A stretch of 64,000 nt of DNA from Burkholderia sp. D-99 (lineage in GTDB: Bacteria > Pseudomonadota > Gammaproteobacteria > Burkholderiales > Burkholderiaceae): contig NZ_JAAOXM010000005.1 of assembly GCF_011605345.1 (NCBI RefSeq), positions 1-64,000 of the forward strand. The letters are read 5' to 3'. A program made the translations under genes and the position numbers. The notes under the pieces are model-generated. The model made no database searches. It was given only the letters and a program-made list of their open reading frames with translations, and was not told the origin of the DNA. Shown here in pieces: positions 17,662 through 26,985 of the stretch (position 1 is its first letter; each line of letters begins with the position of its first letter).

Positions 17662-18981
17662 ATGGCCGACCTTCGCTGCACCATCGCGGGCATCACTTCG
17701 CCGAATCCCTTCTGGCTGGCGTCCGCACCGCCGACCGACAAGGCCTACAACGTGAACCGCGCATTCGAGGCGGGCTGGGGCGGTGTCGTGTGGAAGACGC
17801 TCGGGCTCGATCCGCACGTGGTCAACGTCAGTTCGCGCTACGGCGCCGTGCAGTGGAACGGCCAGCGCATCGCCGGGCTGAACAACATCGAGCTGATCAC
17901 CGACCGTCCGCTCGACGTGAACCTGAGAGAGATCGCGCAGGTGAAGCGCGACTGGCCGGATCGCGCGCTGATCGTGTCGCTGATGGTGCCGTGCAACGAG
18001 CGGGACTGGAAATGGATCCTGCCGCTCGTCGAGGATACGGGCGCCGACGCGGTCGAGCTGAACTTCGGCTGCCCGCACGGGATGAGCGAGCGTGGGATGG
18101 GTGCGGCGGTCGGGCAAGTGCCCGAGTATGTGGAGATGGTCACGCGCTGGGTGAAGGAAGGCACGAAGCTGCCGTGCCTCGTGAAGCTCACGCCGAACAT
18201 CAGCGATATCCGGATGGGGTCGCGCGCCGCGTACAAGGGCGGCGCGGACGGCGTGTCGCTGATCAACACGATCAACTCGATCGTCGCGGTCGATCTCGAC
18301 CACATGGCGCCGATGCCGACCGTGGACGGCAAAGGCACGCACGGCGGCTATTGCGGGCCGGCGGTCAAGCCGATCGCGTTGAACATGGTCGCGGAGATCG
18401 CACGTGATCCGGAAACGCCGAACCTGCCGATCTCCGGCATCGGCGGCATCTCGACGTGGCGCGACGCGGCCGAGTTCATGGTGCTCGGCGCCGGCAGCGT
18501 GCAGGTGTGCACCGCCGCGATGCATTACGGCTTCCGGATCGTGTCGGATCTGGCCGACGGGTTGTCGAACTGGATGGACGAGAAAGGCTACGCGACGCTC
18601 GACGACATCCGCGGCCGCGCGGTGCCGAACGTGACCGACTGGAAATACCTGAACCTGAAGTACGACATCAAGGCGCGCATCGACCAGGACCGCTGCATCC
18701 AGTGCGGGCTGTGCCATATTGCGTGCGAGGACACGTCGCACCAGGCGATCACGCGCGAGAAGGACGGCGTGCGCCACTACGAAGTGGTCGATTCGGAATG
18801 CGTCGGGTGCAATCTTTGCATGCATGTGTGTCCGGTCGAGCAATGCATCACGATGGAGCGTGTCGATTCGGGTGACTATGCCAACTGGACCACGCATCCG
18901 AACAATCCGGCGAGCGCGGATGCGGGGGCGAGTGCAAGCGCGGCGGCGGCACCCGAGAAGCACGCGAAGAAGGCTGCCTGA
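17662..18981 (+). CDS. preA: NAD-dependent dihydropyrimidine dehydrogenase subunit PreA
   Basis: A 439-residue protein with a dihydroorotate-dehydrogenase-like FMN barrel and a C-terminal ferredoxin domain. ITSPNPFWLASAPPTDKAYN opens the barrel, ELNFGCPHGMSERGMGAAVG carries the catalytic Cys, and the two Fe-S motifs are CIQCGLCHIACED and CVGCNLCMHVCPVEQC. It reduces uracil/thymine together with PreT. A low-complexity Ala/Ser/Lys tail ends the protein. Start 17662 follows CGGAG; the long upstream open frame overlaps preT and is not coding. Confidence 0.93.
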   Translation: MADLRCTIAGITSPNPFWLASAPPTDKAYNVNRAFEAGWGGVVWKTLGLDPHVVNVSSRYGAVQWNGQRIAGLNNIELITDRPLDVNLREIAQVKRDWPDRALIVSLMVPCNERDWKWILPLVEDTGADAVELNFGCPHGMSERGMGAAVGQVPEYVEMVTRWVKEGTKLPCLVKLTPNISDIRMGSRAAYKGGADGVSLINTINSIVAVDLDHMAPMPTVDGKGTHGGYCGPAVKPIALNMVAEIARDPETPNLPISGIGGISTWRDAAEFMVLGAGSVQVCTAAMHYGFRIVSDLADGLSNWMDEKGYATLDDIRGRAVPNVTDWKYLNLKYDIKARIDQDRCIQCGLCHIACEDTSHQAITREKDGVRHYEVVDSECVGCNLCMHVCPVEQCITMERVDSGDYANWTTHPNNPASADAGASASAAAAPEKHAKKAA

Positions 18982-19082
18982 CCGGCGTCCGGCGATGCAG
19001 GCCATCCTGCACCGCTGCCTTTCGTTCCACCCGGGCCGGCATCGCACGATGCCGGCGCTGACGTTTTCGTGGAGTACGCTCG

Positions 19083-20591
19083 ATGAATCACGCAGCGAAT
19101 CCCGCCGATCCCGATAGCGCCGCGGCGCAGGGCGGCAGCCTGTACAACGACGACCTCGCGCCGACCACGCCGGCGCAGCGCACGTGGAAGTGGTATCACT
19201 TCGCGGCGCTATGGGTCGGGATGGTGATGAACATCGCGTCGTACATGCTCGCGGCCGGGCTGATCCAGGAAGGCATGTCGCCGTGGCAGGCGGTGACGAC
19301 CGTGTTGCTCGGCAACCTGATCGTGCTCGTGCCGATGCTGCTGATCGGCCATGCGGGCGCGAAGCACGGGATTCCGTACGCGGTGCTCGTGCGCGCGTCG
19401 TTCGGTACGCAGGGCGCGAAACTGCCGGCGCTGTTGCGCGCGATCGTCGCGTGCGGCTGGTACGGGATCCAGACCTGGCTCGGCGGCAGCGCGATCTATA
19501 CGCTGCTGAACATCCTGACCGGCAACGCGTTGCACGGCGCCGCGCTGCCGGTCGTCGGCATCGGGGGCGGGCAGCTCGCGTGCTTCCTCGTGTTCTGGGC
19601 GCTGCAGCTCTACTTCATCTGGCACGGCACCGATTCGATCCGCTGGCTCGAAAGCTGGTCCGCACCGATCAAGGTCGTGATGTGCGTGGCGCTCGTGTGG
19701 TGGGCGACGTCGAAGGCAGGCGGCTTCGGCACGATGCTGTCGGCGCCGTCGCAGTTCGCGGCGGGCGGCAAGAAGGCCGGGCTGTTCTGGGCGACCTTCT
19801 GGCCGGGCCTGACCGCGATGGTCGGCTTCTGGGCGACGCTCGCGCTGAACATTCCCGATTTCACGCGCTTCGCGCATTCGCAGCGCGACCAGGTGATCGG
19901 ACAGTCGATCGGGCTGCCGTTGCCGATGGCGCTGCTGTCGGTGGTGTCGGTCGTCGTGACGTCGGCGACCGTCGTGATCTACGGCAACGCGATCTGGGAT
20001 CCGATCGACCTGACGAGCCGGATGACGGGCGTCGGCGTGGGCATCGCGCTCGTGATCCTCACGCTCGACACGATGTGCTGCAACCTCGCCGCGAATCTCG
20101 TCGGCCCCGCGTACGATTTTTCGAGCCTGTGGCCGAAGGCGATCTCGTACCGCACGGGCGGGATGATCACCGCGACGATCGCGATCGTGATGATGCCGTG
20201 GAAGATCCTCGCGACGACGGAAGGCTACATCTTCACCTGGCTCGTCGGCTATTCGGCGCTGCTCGGGCCGGTGGCGGGGATCCTGATGGTCGACTACTTC
20301 CTGATTCGCGGCACGCGGCTCGACACGCGCGCGCTGTTCGACGAACGCGGCGGCTTCAGTTACGCGCGAGGCTGGAACCCCGCCGCGCTGGCCGCGCTCG
20401 CGGTCGGCGTGCTGCCGAACCTGCCCGGCTTCCTGCACACGGCATTTCCGGCGTCGTTCCCGAACGTGCCGGCGTTCTTCAACACGCTCTACACGTACGC
20501 GTGGTTCGTGGGCCTCGTGCTGGCGTCGTGCGTGTACGGCACCTGGATGAAGTGGCGCGCCGGACAGCGCGCGCAGATCGCAAGCGCATGA
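19083..20591 (+). CDS. NCS1 family nucleobase permease (pyrimidine or hydantoin uptake)
   Basis: A 502-residue, roughly twelve-helix NCS1 transporter. The signature WKWYHFAALWVGMVMNIASY (helix 1), GAKHGIPYAVLVRASFGTQG and the ALNIPDFTRFAHSQRDQVIG segment place it with PucI/Mhp1/AllP-type permeases for allantoin, hydantoin or uracil. It lies inside the pyrimidine operon between preA and dihydropyrimidinase, so uptake of uracil, thymine or dihydropyrimidine is the likely job. Confidence 0.88.
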   Translation: MNHAANPADPDSAAAQGGSLYNDDLAPTTPAQRTWKWYHFAALWVGMVMNIASYMLAAGLIQEGMSPWQAVTTVLLGNLIVLVPMLLIGHAGAKHGIPYAVLVRASFGTQGAKLPALLRAIVACGWYGIQTWLGGSAIYTLLNILTGNALHGAALPVVGIGGGQLACFLVFWALQLYFIWHGTDSIRWLESWSAPIKVVMCVALVWWATSKAGGFGTMLSAPSQFAAGGKKAGLFWATFWPGLTAMVGFWATLALNIPDFTRFAHSQRDQVIGQSIGLPLPMALLSVVSVVVTSATVVIYGNAIWDPIDLTSRMTGVGVGIALVILTLDTMCCNLAANLVGPAYDFSSLWPKAISYRTGGMITATIAIVMMPWKILATTEGYIFTWLVGYSALLGPVAGILMVDYFLIRGTRLDTRALFDERGGFSYARGWNPAALAALAVGVLPNLPGFLHTAFPASFPNVPAFFNTLYTYAWFVGLVLASCVYGTWMKWRAGQRAQIASA

Positions 20592-20652
20592 CGCGCGCGA
20601 TGCATGTGACGTGTGTGATGCGGCAACCGACAGTCAACGAGGAGGCAACCCA

Positions 20653-22110
20653 ATGGCAATCCTGATTCGTGGCGGCACCGTGGTCGATTCGGACCGCTCC
20701 TATCGCGCCGACGTGCTCTGCGCAGCCCCGGAGGACGGCGGCACGATCCTGCAGATCGCCGAGCAGATCGACGCGCGGGCCGGCGCGAGCGTCGTCGATG
20801 CGCACGACCAGTACGTGATGCCGGGCGGCATCGATCCGCATACGCACATGGAACTGCCATTCATGGGCACGACCGCGAGCGACGATTTTTATTCGGGTAC
20901 GGCCGCCGGGCTCGCGGGCGGCACGACGAGCATCATCGACTTCGTGATCCCGAGCCCGAAGCAGCCGCTGATGGACGCGTTCCGCGAATGGCGCGGCTGG
21001 GCCGAGAAGGCGGCGGCCGACTACGGCTTCCACGTGGCCGTGACATGGTGGGACGAGAGCGTGCATCGCGACATGGGTACGCTCGTGCGCGAGCATGGCG
21101 TGTCGAGCTTCAAGCACTTCATGGCGTACAAGAACGCGATCATGGCCGACGACGAGGTGCTCGTGAACAGCTTCTCGCGTTCGCTCGAACTCGGCGCGCT
21201 GCCGACCGTGCACGCGGAGAACGGCGAGCTCGTGTTCCAGCTGCAGAAAGCACTGCTCGCGCGCGGGATGACCGGGCCGGAGGCGCATCCGCTGTCGCGG
21301 CCGCCGGAGGTCGAGGGCGAGGCCGCGAACCGCGCGATCCGCATCGCTCAGGTGCTCGGCGTGCCTGTGTATATCGTGCACGTGTCGTCGAAGGATGCGG
21401 TCGATGCGATCACGCGCGCGCGCAGCGAAGGGCTGCGCGTGTTCGGCGAAGTGCTGCCGGGCCACCTGGTGATCGACGAGGCCGTCTATCGCGATCCGGA
21501 CTGGACGCGCGCGGCCGCACACGTGATGAGCCCGCCGTTCCGCTCGGCCGAGCATCGCGAGGCGCTGTGGCGCGGGCTGCAGGCGGGGCAACTGCATACG
21601 ACTGCAACCGACCACTGCGTGTTCTGCGCGTCGCAGAAGGCGATGGGCCGCGACGATTTCACGAAGATCCCGAACGGCTGCGGCGGTGTCGAGGATCGCA
21701 TGTCGGTGCTGTGGCATCACGGCGTGAATCACGGCCGCATCACGCCGAACGAGTTCGTGCGGATCACGTCGACGAACGCCGCGCAGATCTTCAACCTGTA
21801 TCCGCGCAAGGGCGCCGTGCAGGTGGGCGCCGATGCCGACCTCGTCGTGTGGGACCCGTCCGCGACGAAGACGATCTCGGTGAAGACCCATCACCAGCAG
21901 GTCGACTTCAACGTGTTCGAGGGGATGACGGTGCAGGGCGTCGCCACGCACACGCTCACGCGCGGCGCACTCGCATGGGCCGACGGCGAATTGCGCGCCG
22001 TGCGCGGCGCGGGACGCTACCTGAAGCGCCCGCCGGCCGCCAGCTACTACGAGGCCGCGCGGATCGCGAACCGGTTGCGCGAACCACATCCGGTCGAGCG
22101 AGCCGGCTGA
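20653..22110 (+). CDS. hydA: Dihydropyrimidinase (D-hydantoinase)
   Basis: A 485-residue cyclic amidohydrolase of normal length. Di-zinc ligands are GGIDPHTHMELPFMG (two His), carboxylated Lys in FKHFMAYKN, His in PTVHAENGEL, His in YIVHVSSKDA and Asp in HTTATDHCVF. It opens dihydrouracil or dihydrothymine to N-carbamoyl-beta-alanine or the methyl analogue, the step between PreTA and the amidase at 14848. GAGGAGGCAACCC precedes ATG at 20653. Confidence 0.92.
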   Translation: MAILIRGGTVVDSDRSYRADVLCAAPEDGGTILQIAEQIDARAGASVVDAHDQYVMPGGIDPHTHMELPFMGTTASDDFYSGTAAGLAGGTTSIIDFVIPSPKQPLMDAFREWRGWAEKAAADYGFHVAVTWWDESVHRDMGTLVREHGVSSFKHFMAYKNAIMADDEVLVNSFSRSLELGALPTVHAENGELVFQLQKALLARGMTGPEAHPLSRPPEVEGEAANRAIRIAQVLGVPVYIVHVSSKDAVDAITRARSEGLRVFGEVLPGHLVIDEAVYRDPDWTRAAAHVMSPPFRSAEHREALWRGLQAGQLHTTATDHCVFCASQKAMGRDDFTKIPNGCGGVEDRMSVLWHHGVNHGRITPNEFVRITSTNAAQIFNLYPRKGAVQVGADADLVVWDPSATKTISVKTHHQQVDFNVFEGMTVQGVATHTLTRGALAWADGELRAVRGAGRYLKRPPAASYYEAARIANRLREPHPVERAG

Positions 22111-22457
22111 ACGTTGCGTATCGTGCGGGGCGTGTCGGGTCGAACGGCACGCACCGCGCGCTTGAGCCTGCGTTCACACGCATGCGGGCACTGCTTCCGC
22201 CCGATCCTTCCGCTTTTCCGCATCCCGTCAACTCTCTCAGTATTTGGGACGGATCGTCGCGTGATCCCGTCTTGCCGATCTCCCGGTACGTAGAAGAACT
22301 GAGCAAGTCGACGACACACGCGACGCCGCTCGGACGCGGCCATTTTGTTTGCGTTGTCGACGTGCATGCCGGCGAGTAATATCCACCGACGGCGATGCGC
22401 CGGCGTGCCGCGCCGCCCGCCGAACATTCAAACAACATTGAGAGCAAGGAGTACGAG
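22111..22457. other. Intergenic region between dihydropyrimidinase and nupC
   Basis: About 347 bp without a credible gene. No intrinsic terminator or clear dyad was found. It presumably carries the promoter of the nupC-deoA-cdd set, because nupC has its own strong ribosome binding site and the gap is far larger than spacing inside either operon. Confidence 0.35.
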
Positions 22458-23732
22458 GTGGATATTCTGCGCAGTCTCCTGGGTATGCTGTTCCTGCTGC
22501 TGGTGGCTTATCTGCTGTCGAACAACCGGCGCGCGGTGAGCGGCCGGACCATGGTCGCCGCGCTGTGCACGCAGTTGGCGATCGGCGCGCTGGTGCTGTT
22601 CGTGCCGTCGGGCCGCACGGCGCTGGCGGCGGCCGCGAACGGCGTCAATCGCGTGCTCGACATGGGCAATCACGGCATCGCGTTCGTGTTCGGCGGGCTG
22701 GTCGACAGCAAGATGTTCCAGCTGTTCGGCGACGGCGGGTTCGTGTTCGGCCTGCGCGTGCTGCCGATGATCATCTTCGTGACCGCGCTGATCGCGGTGC
22801 TGTACTACATCGGCGTGATGAAGTGGATCGTCGCGATCCTCGGCGCCGCACTGGCGAAGGTGCTCGGCGTGAGCCGCATCGAGGCGTGCTCGGCCGTCGC
22901 GACGATCTTTCTCGGGCAGAGCGAGATGCCCGCGCTCGTGAAGCCGTTCGTGCGGAACATGACGAGCGCCGAGATCTTCACAGTGATGGCGAGCGGCATG
23001 GCGTCGGTCGCGGGCTCGGTGCTGGTCGGCTACGCCGGCCTCGGCGTGAAGATGGAATACCTGCTCGCCGCATCGTTCATGGCGGTGCCCGGCGGGCTGC
23101 TGTTCGGCAAGCTGCTGTTTCCGACGGTCGAGCCGAGCCGCGTCGTGGTCGACGGGCTCGACTTCGACGACAAGCGCGCCGCGAACGTGATCGAGGCGGC
23201 GGCGTCCGGCGCGTCGGTCGGGCTGCGGATCGCGATCAACGTCGGCGCGATGCTGATCGCGTTCGTCGGGCTCATCGCGCTGATGAACCTCATCGTCGGC
23301 GGCGTGGCCGCGCTCGCGGGCTTTCCGCAGATCACGCTGGTGGGTATCATCGGCCACCTGTTCGCGCCACTCGCGTGGATGATCGGCGTGCCGTGGCACG
23401 ACGCGATGCTCGCCGGCAACTTCATCGGCGAGAAACTGATCTTCAACGAGTTCGTCGCGTACGGCGACCTGTCGCCGTACCTGAAGGGCAGCGAGCACGT
23501 CGCGGCGGCGGGCCTGCAGGTGCTCGACCCGAAGACGCTCGCAATCGTGTCGTTCGCGCTGTGCGGCTTCGCGAACTTTTCGTCGATCGCGATTCTTGCA
23601 GGCGGCTTCAGCGCGGTCGCACCCGAGCGCCGCTCGGAAGTCGCGCGGCACGGCCTGCGCGCATTGACGGCCGCGACGCTGTCGAACCTGATGAGCGCCG
23701 CGATTGCGGGCCTGTTCTTCTCGCTGCATTGA
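22458..23732 (+). CDS. nupC: NupC family concentrative nucleoside transporter
   Basis: A 424-residue CNT-family membrane protein. The hallmark segments are LRVLPMIIFVTALIAVLYYI, the SAVATIFLGQSEMPALVKPF substrate loop with its Gln-x-x-x-Pro, MTSAEIFTVMASGMASVAGS and NEFVAYGDL plus FALCGFANFSSIAI near the end. It imports nucleosides with protons or sodium. The start is GTG at 22458 with AAGGAG 8 nt upstream; the longer open frame from 22395 begins with non-hydrophobic low-quality sequence and lacks such a site. It leads deoA and cdd. Confidence 0.92.
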   Translation: MDILRSLLGMLFLLLVAYLLSNNRRAVSGRTMVAALCTQLAIGALVLFVPSGRTALAAAANGVNRVLDMGNHGIAFVFGGLVDSKMFQLFGDGGFVFGLRVLPMIIFVTALIAVLYYIGVMKWIVAILGAALAKVLGVSRIEACSAVATIFLGQSEMPALVKPFVRNMTSAEIFTVMASGMASVAGSVLVGYAGLGVKMEYLLAASFMAVPGGLLFGKLLFPTVEPSRVVVDGLDFDDKRAANVIEAAASGASVGLRIAINVGAMLIAFVGLIALMNLIVGGVAALAGFPQITLVGIIGHLFAPLAWMIGVPWHDAMLAGNFIGEKLIFNEFVAYGDLSPYLKGSEHVAAAGLQVLDPKTLAIVSFALCGFANFSSIAILAGGFSAVAPERRSEVARHGLRALTAATLSNLMSAAIAGLFFSLH

Positions 23733-23771
23733 ACCGAGCAGTAGACTCCGACCGATCGAGGAGAGGCAACG

Positions 23772-25088
23772 ATGTTTTTACCGCAGGAATTCATTCGCCG
23801 GAAGCGCGACGGGCAGCCGCTCGATCGCGACGGGATCGTCGCATTCGTGCGCGGCGTGACCGACGGCAGCGTGACCGAGGGCCAGGTGGCCGCGTTCGCG
23901 ATGGCCGTGTATTTCAACGACCTGAGCACCGACGAGCGTGTCGCGTTGACGCTCGCGCAGCGCGACTCGGGCGACGTGCTCGACTGGCGCACGCTCGATC
24001 TCGGCGGGCCGGTGATCGACAAGCATTCGACCGGTGGCGTCGGCGATGTCGTGTCGCTGATGCTCGGGCCGATGGTGGCCGCGTGCGGCGGCTACGTGCC
24101 GATGATCTCGGGGCGCGGGCTCGGCCATACCGGCGGCACGCTCGACAAGCTGAGCGCGATTCCCGGCTACGACGTGACGCCCGATACCGACGCGTTTCGC
24201 CGCACGGTGCGCGACGTCGGCGTCGCGATCATCGGGCAGACGGCGCGGCTGGCGCCGGCCGACATGCGCATCTATGCGATTCGCGACGTGACGGCGACCG
24301 TCGAATCGATCGCGATGATCACCGCGTCGATCCTGTCGAAGAAGCTCGCGGCCGGGCTCGACGGGCTCGTGATGGACGTCAAGGTCGGCTCCGGCGCATT
24401 CATGCCGACCGCCGGGGAGTCGGCGGAGCTCGCGCGCAGCATCGTCGACGTCGGCAACGGCGCCGGCATGAAGACGACCGCGATCCTCACCGACATGAAC
24501 CAGTCGCTCGCGCCGTGCGCGGGCAATGCGCTCGAAGTGGCGTGCGCGATCGACTACCTGACGGGCAAGTCGCGCCCGGCGCGCCTGCATGACGTCACGA
24601 TGGCGCTGTCGGCGGAGTTGCTCGTCACCGGCGGGCTGGCGCGCGACGTCGCGGCGGCGCGCGTGAAGTTGCAGCACGCGCTCGATTCGGGGGCGGCGGC
24701 GGAACGCTTCGCGAGGATGGTCACGGCGCTCGGCGGCCCCGCGGACCTGATCGATGCACCCGCGCGTCATCTTGCGCGGGCGGAGGTGATCGTACCGGTT
24801 CCGTCGCGTGCGAGAGGCGTGGTGCAGCGGGTCGATTGCCGCGCGCTCGGGCTGGCGGTCGTGGCGCTCGGCGGCGGCCGCACGCGCGCGGCGGATGCGA
24901 TCGACTACAGCGTCGGCCTGACGGCGCTCGCGGAGATCGGGCAGCGTGTCGAAGCCGGCCAGCCGCTCGGTTTCGTGCATGCTCGCGACGCCGCTGCCGC
25001 CGCGCATGCGGTGGATGCGATCCAGCGCAGCTACGTGCTGGGCGAGACGGGCGACGTGCCGCCGACCCTCTATCAGCAGATCGGCTGA
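23772..25088 (+). CDS. deoA: Thymidine phosphorylase
   Basis: A 438-residue protein with the pyrimidine-nucleoside phosphorylase architecture. The phosphate-binding KHSTGGVGDVVSLML, the family signature GRGLGHTGGTLDKLSAIPGY and the KKLAAGLDGLVMDVKVGSGA segment are present. It cleaves thymidine or deoxyuridine to the base and deoxyribose 1-phosphate, feeding bases to the upstream reductive pathway. GAGGAGAGG precedes the ATG, 40 bp after nupC. Confidence 0.93.
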   Translation: MFLPQEFIRRKRDGQPLDRDGIVAFVRGVTDGSVTEGQVAAFAMAVYFNDLSTDERVALTLAQRDSGDVLDWRTLDLGGPVIDKHSTGGVGDVVSLMLGPMVAACGGYVPMISGRGLGHTGGTLDKLSAIPGYDVTPDTDAFRRTVRDVGVAIIGQTARLAPADMRIYAIRDVTATVESIAMITASILSKKLAAGLDGLVMDVKVGSGAFMPTAGESAELARSIVDVGNGAGMKTTAILTDMNQSLAPCAGNALEVACAIDYLTGKSRPARLHDVTMALSAELLVTGGLARDVAAARVKLQHALDSGAAAERFARMVTALGGPADLIDAPARHLARAEVIVPVPSRARGVVQRVDCRALGLAVVALGGGRTRAADAIDYSVGLTALAEIGQRVEAGQPLGFVHARDAAAAAHAVDAIQRSYVLGETGDVPPTLYQQIG

Positions 25089-25200
25089 CCGATCGCACGG
25101 CGCGGACACCGGCGATCGCTTCACGTCACGGGCTTGTCGTGACGGCCGGGATGCGACCGTGACGATGCATCCCGGCACACACAATCGGAGGCACGACGAG

Positions 25201-25590
25201 ATGGAACGACACGAACTGATCGAAGCGGCGAAGGCGGCGCGCGAACGCGCGTATGCGCCGTATTCCCGCTTCAAGGTCGGCGCGGCGCTGCAGGCGCGCG
25301 ACGGGACGATTTTTCACGGCTGCAATGTCGAGAACGCGTCTTACGGACTCTGCAATTGCGCGGAACGCACGGCGATGTTTTCGGCCATTGCGGCCGGGTA
25401 TCGCCCGGGGGATTTCACGCGGCTCGCGGTCGTGGGCGACACGGACGGCCCGATCGCGCCGTGCGGCGCGTGCCGCCAGGTGATCATCGAGATCGGCACG
25501 CCCGACATTGAAGTAATCCTGGCCAACCTGAAAGGGGCCGTCGAGGTCACGACGGCCCACGCATTGCTGCCGGGCGCGTTCCGGTTGTAA
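25201..25590 (+). CDS. cdd: Cytidine deaminase
   Basis: A 129-residue homotetrameric-type cytidine deaminase. FKVGAALQARDG, HGCNVENASYGL, the catalytic CAERTAMF (Glu proton shuttle, zinc Cys) and PCGACRQV (two zinc Cys) are all present. It converts cytidine and deoxycytidine to uridine and deoxyuridine for further breakdown or salvage. CGGAGG precedes ATG at 25201; frames extending further upstream overlap deoA and are not coding. Confidence 0.95.
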   Translation: MERHELIEAAKAARERAYAPYSRFKVGAALQARDGTIFHGCNVENASYGLCNCAERTAMFSAIAAGYRPGDFTRLAVVGDTDGPIAPCGACRQVIIEIGTPDIEVILANLKGAVEVTTAHALLPGAFRL

Positions 25591-25592
25591 CG

Positions 25593-25634
25593 GCGCGCGA
25601 CGGCGCGCCGCTCGCGTCACGCGCCGTCGCGCGC
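25593..25634. terminator. Perfect 15-bp inverted repeat between convergent genes
   Basis: Arms gcgcgcgacggcgcg (25593-25607) and cgcgccgtcgcgcgc (25620-25634) flank a 12-nt loop. The repeat sits between the end of cdd and the end of the convergent Rieske gene and overlaps the last codons of the latter. It has no T-run, so it may act as a bidirectional transcription or mRNA-stability element, not a classical terminator. Confidence 0.45.
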
Positions 25635-26732
25635 TTCGCGGATCGGGATCACCGTGCGCGCGCCGCACTGCCGCAGCAGGTCGCGCAGTTCGTTGATGAC
25701 CGGAAACACCTCGTGGTTCCAGTCGGCGCCCTGGCGATCGTGTGCTTCCTGCTCGCGCTCGACGATCCAGCGATCCTCGCGGAAGATGCGCTCGGTGAAC
25801 CAGACGAGCAGCGGCCACGCGAGATCGAGTGCGAACGGTATGCCGGGCTTGTGGATCGACAGCAGTCCGAACGTGCGGTTGGTGCGCTGCTCGGCGTCGA
25901 GCGGTACGTAGACGATCCACAGGTCCATCACGAGCGTGCCTTCGCTCGAGCGGATCTGCAGCGTCTGGTACGGATAGCCGGTACGCACCGTCATCACGCT
26001 CTTGTCCGCCTGCTCGCCCGGCTTCTTGCTCGCGCCGAACACGAGCGCCTCGCCGACCGGCTGCTTGCCTTCCATCCGCGCGAACGTGTAGTCGACCTCG
26101 ACCCAGTCGTCGCCGCGGCGCCGGCCGACCGAGCGCGCACGCATCTGCCCCATCTGCTTGCGATGCAGGAACTGGTGGTTCATGTCCATCAGGTTCTCGT
26201 GCATGAACGAGTAGTGGCACTTGACCTCGCGGCCGAAGCGGCGCGTCTTGAACGCGCGGTCGTCCGCCGATTCGAGCGCGGGGAACGGCCGCGCGTCGGC
26301 GAGCGTCGCGTCGCCCGGGAACACGAAGATCAGCCCGTGCGCTTCGCGGCACGGATACGCGCGCACGCCGTTGGGCAAGCGCTCGCGGCCGAGGTACGGC
26401 ACGTCGACGCAGCGGCCGCTGTCGCACGCGTAGGTCCAGCCGTGATAGCAGCAGCGCAGCGTCTCGCCGCTCACGACGCCCGCGTGCAGCGGCACCTGGC
26501 GGTGCGCGCAACGATCCTCGAGCGCGTACACGGCGCCGGATTCGGTGCGCACGAGCACGATCGGATCGCCGGCGAAGCGCACGCCGAGTGTCTTGCCGCG
26601 TTTCAGCTCGCGCGACCACGCGAGCGGATACCAGTGATCGGGATGAATCGGCACGCGGCGCAAATCGCGCACGACCGCGCCGGCAGAGGGTTCTCCAAGG
26701 GTGCCGCTGTCTGGGAAGGGCACTGCTCGCAT
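25617..26732 (-). CDS. Rieske [2Fe-2S] aromatic-ring-hydroxylating oxygenase, alpha-subunit-like
   Basis: A 371-residue Rieske-type mononuclear iron oxygenase. Rieske ligands are Cys75 and His77 (RCAHRQVPLHAG) and Cys94 and His97 (RCCYHGWTYACDSG). The 2-His-1-carboxylate iron site is in NLMDMNHQFLHRKQM. Residues 1-45 precede the Rieske domain (DHWYPLAWSRELKRG). Length and domain order fit oxygenases of the VanA/phenylpropionate dioxygenase group that work with a separate reductase; none is adjacent. Start 26732 has GGAG upstream; the substrate is unknown. Confidence 0.85.
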   Translation of the reverse strand: MRAVPFPDSGTLGEPSAGAVVRDLRRVPIHPDHWYPLAWSRELKRGKTLGVRFAGDPIVLVRTESGAVYALEDRCAHRQVPLHAGVVSGETLRCCYHGWTYACDSGRCVDVPYLGRERLPNGVRAYPCREAHGLIFVFPGDATLADARPFPALESADDRAFKTRRFGREVKCHYSFMHENLMDMNHQFLHRKQMGQMRARSVGRRRGDDWVEVDYTFARMEGKQPVGEALVFGASKKPGEQADKSVMTVRTGYPYQTLQIRSSEGTLVMDLWIVYVPLDAEQRTNRTFGLLSIHKPGIPFALDLAWPLLVWFTERIFREDRWIVEREQEAHDRQGADWNHEVFPVINELRDLLRQCGARTVIPIREARDGA

Positions 26733-26985
26733 GCGTGACTTCTCCGTGCTGGAGTGGGATTCCGGCCGCCGCATGACGCGGCGGGGATCTGGAGCAGTCT
26801 ACGCGAAGTTGCCTGTCGCGGCGGACGCGATGCGGGTTTGCCCCGGCACGGCGGCCGCGGTTTCGTTGATGCGGCGCAATTCGGGCCGAACGCGGCGCGC
26901 CGGCCGTGCGCGGCCGCTCGGGCCTTGGCCGCACGGCGGGCGTTACCCCGTCAACCCTTCACCCCGACGCGCGGCCGCGTGGCGG

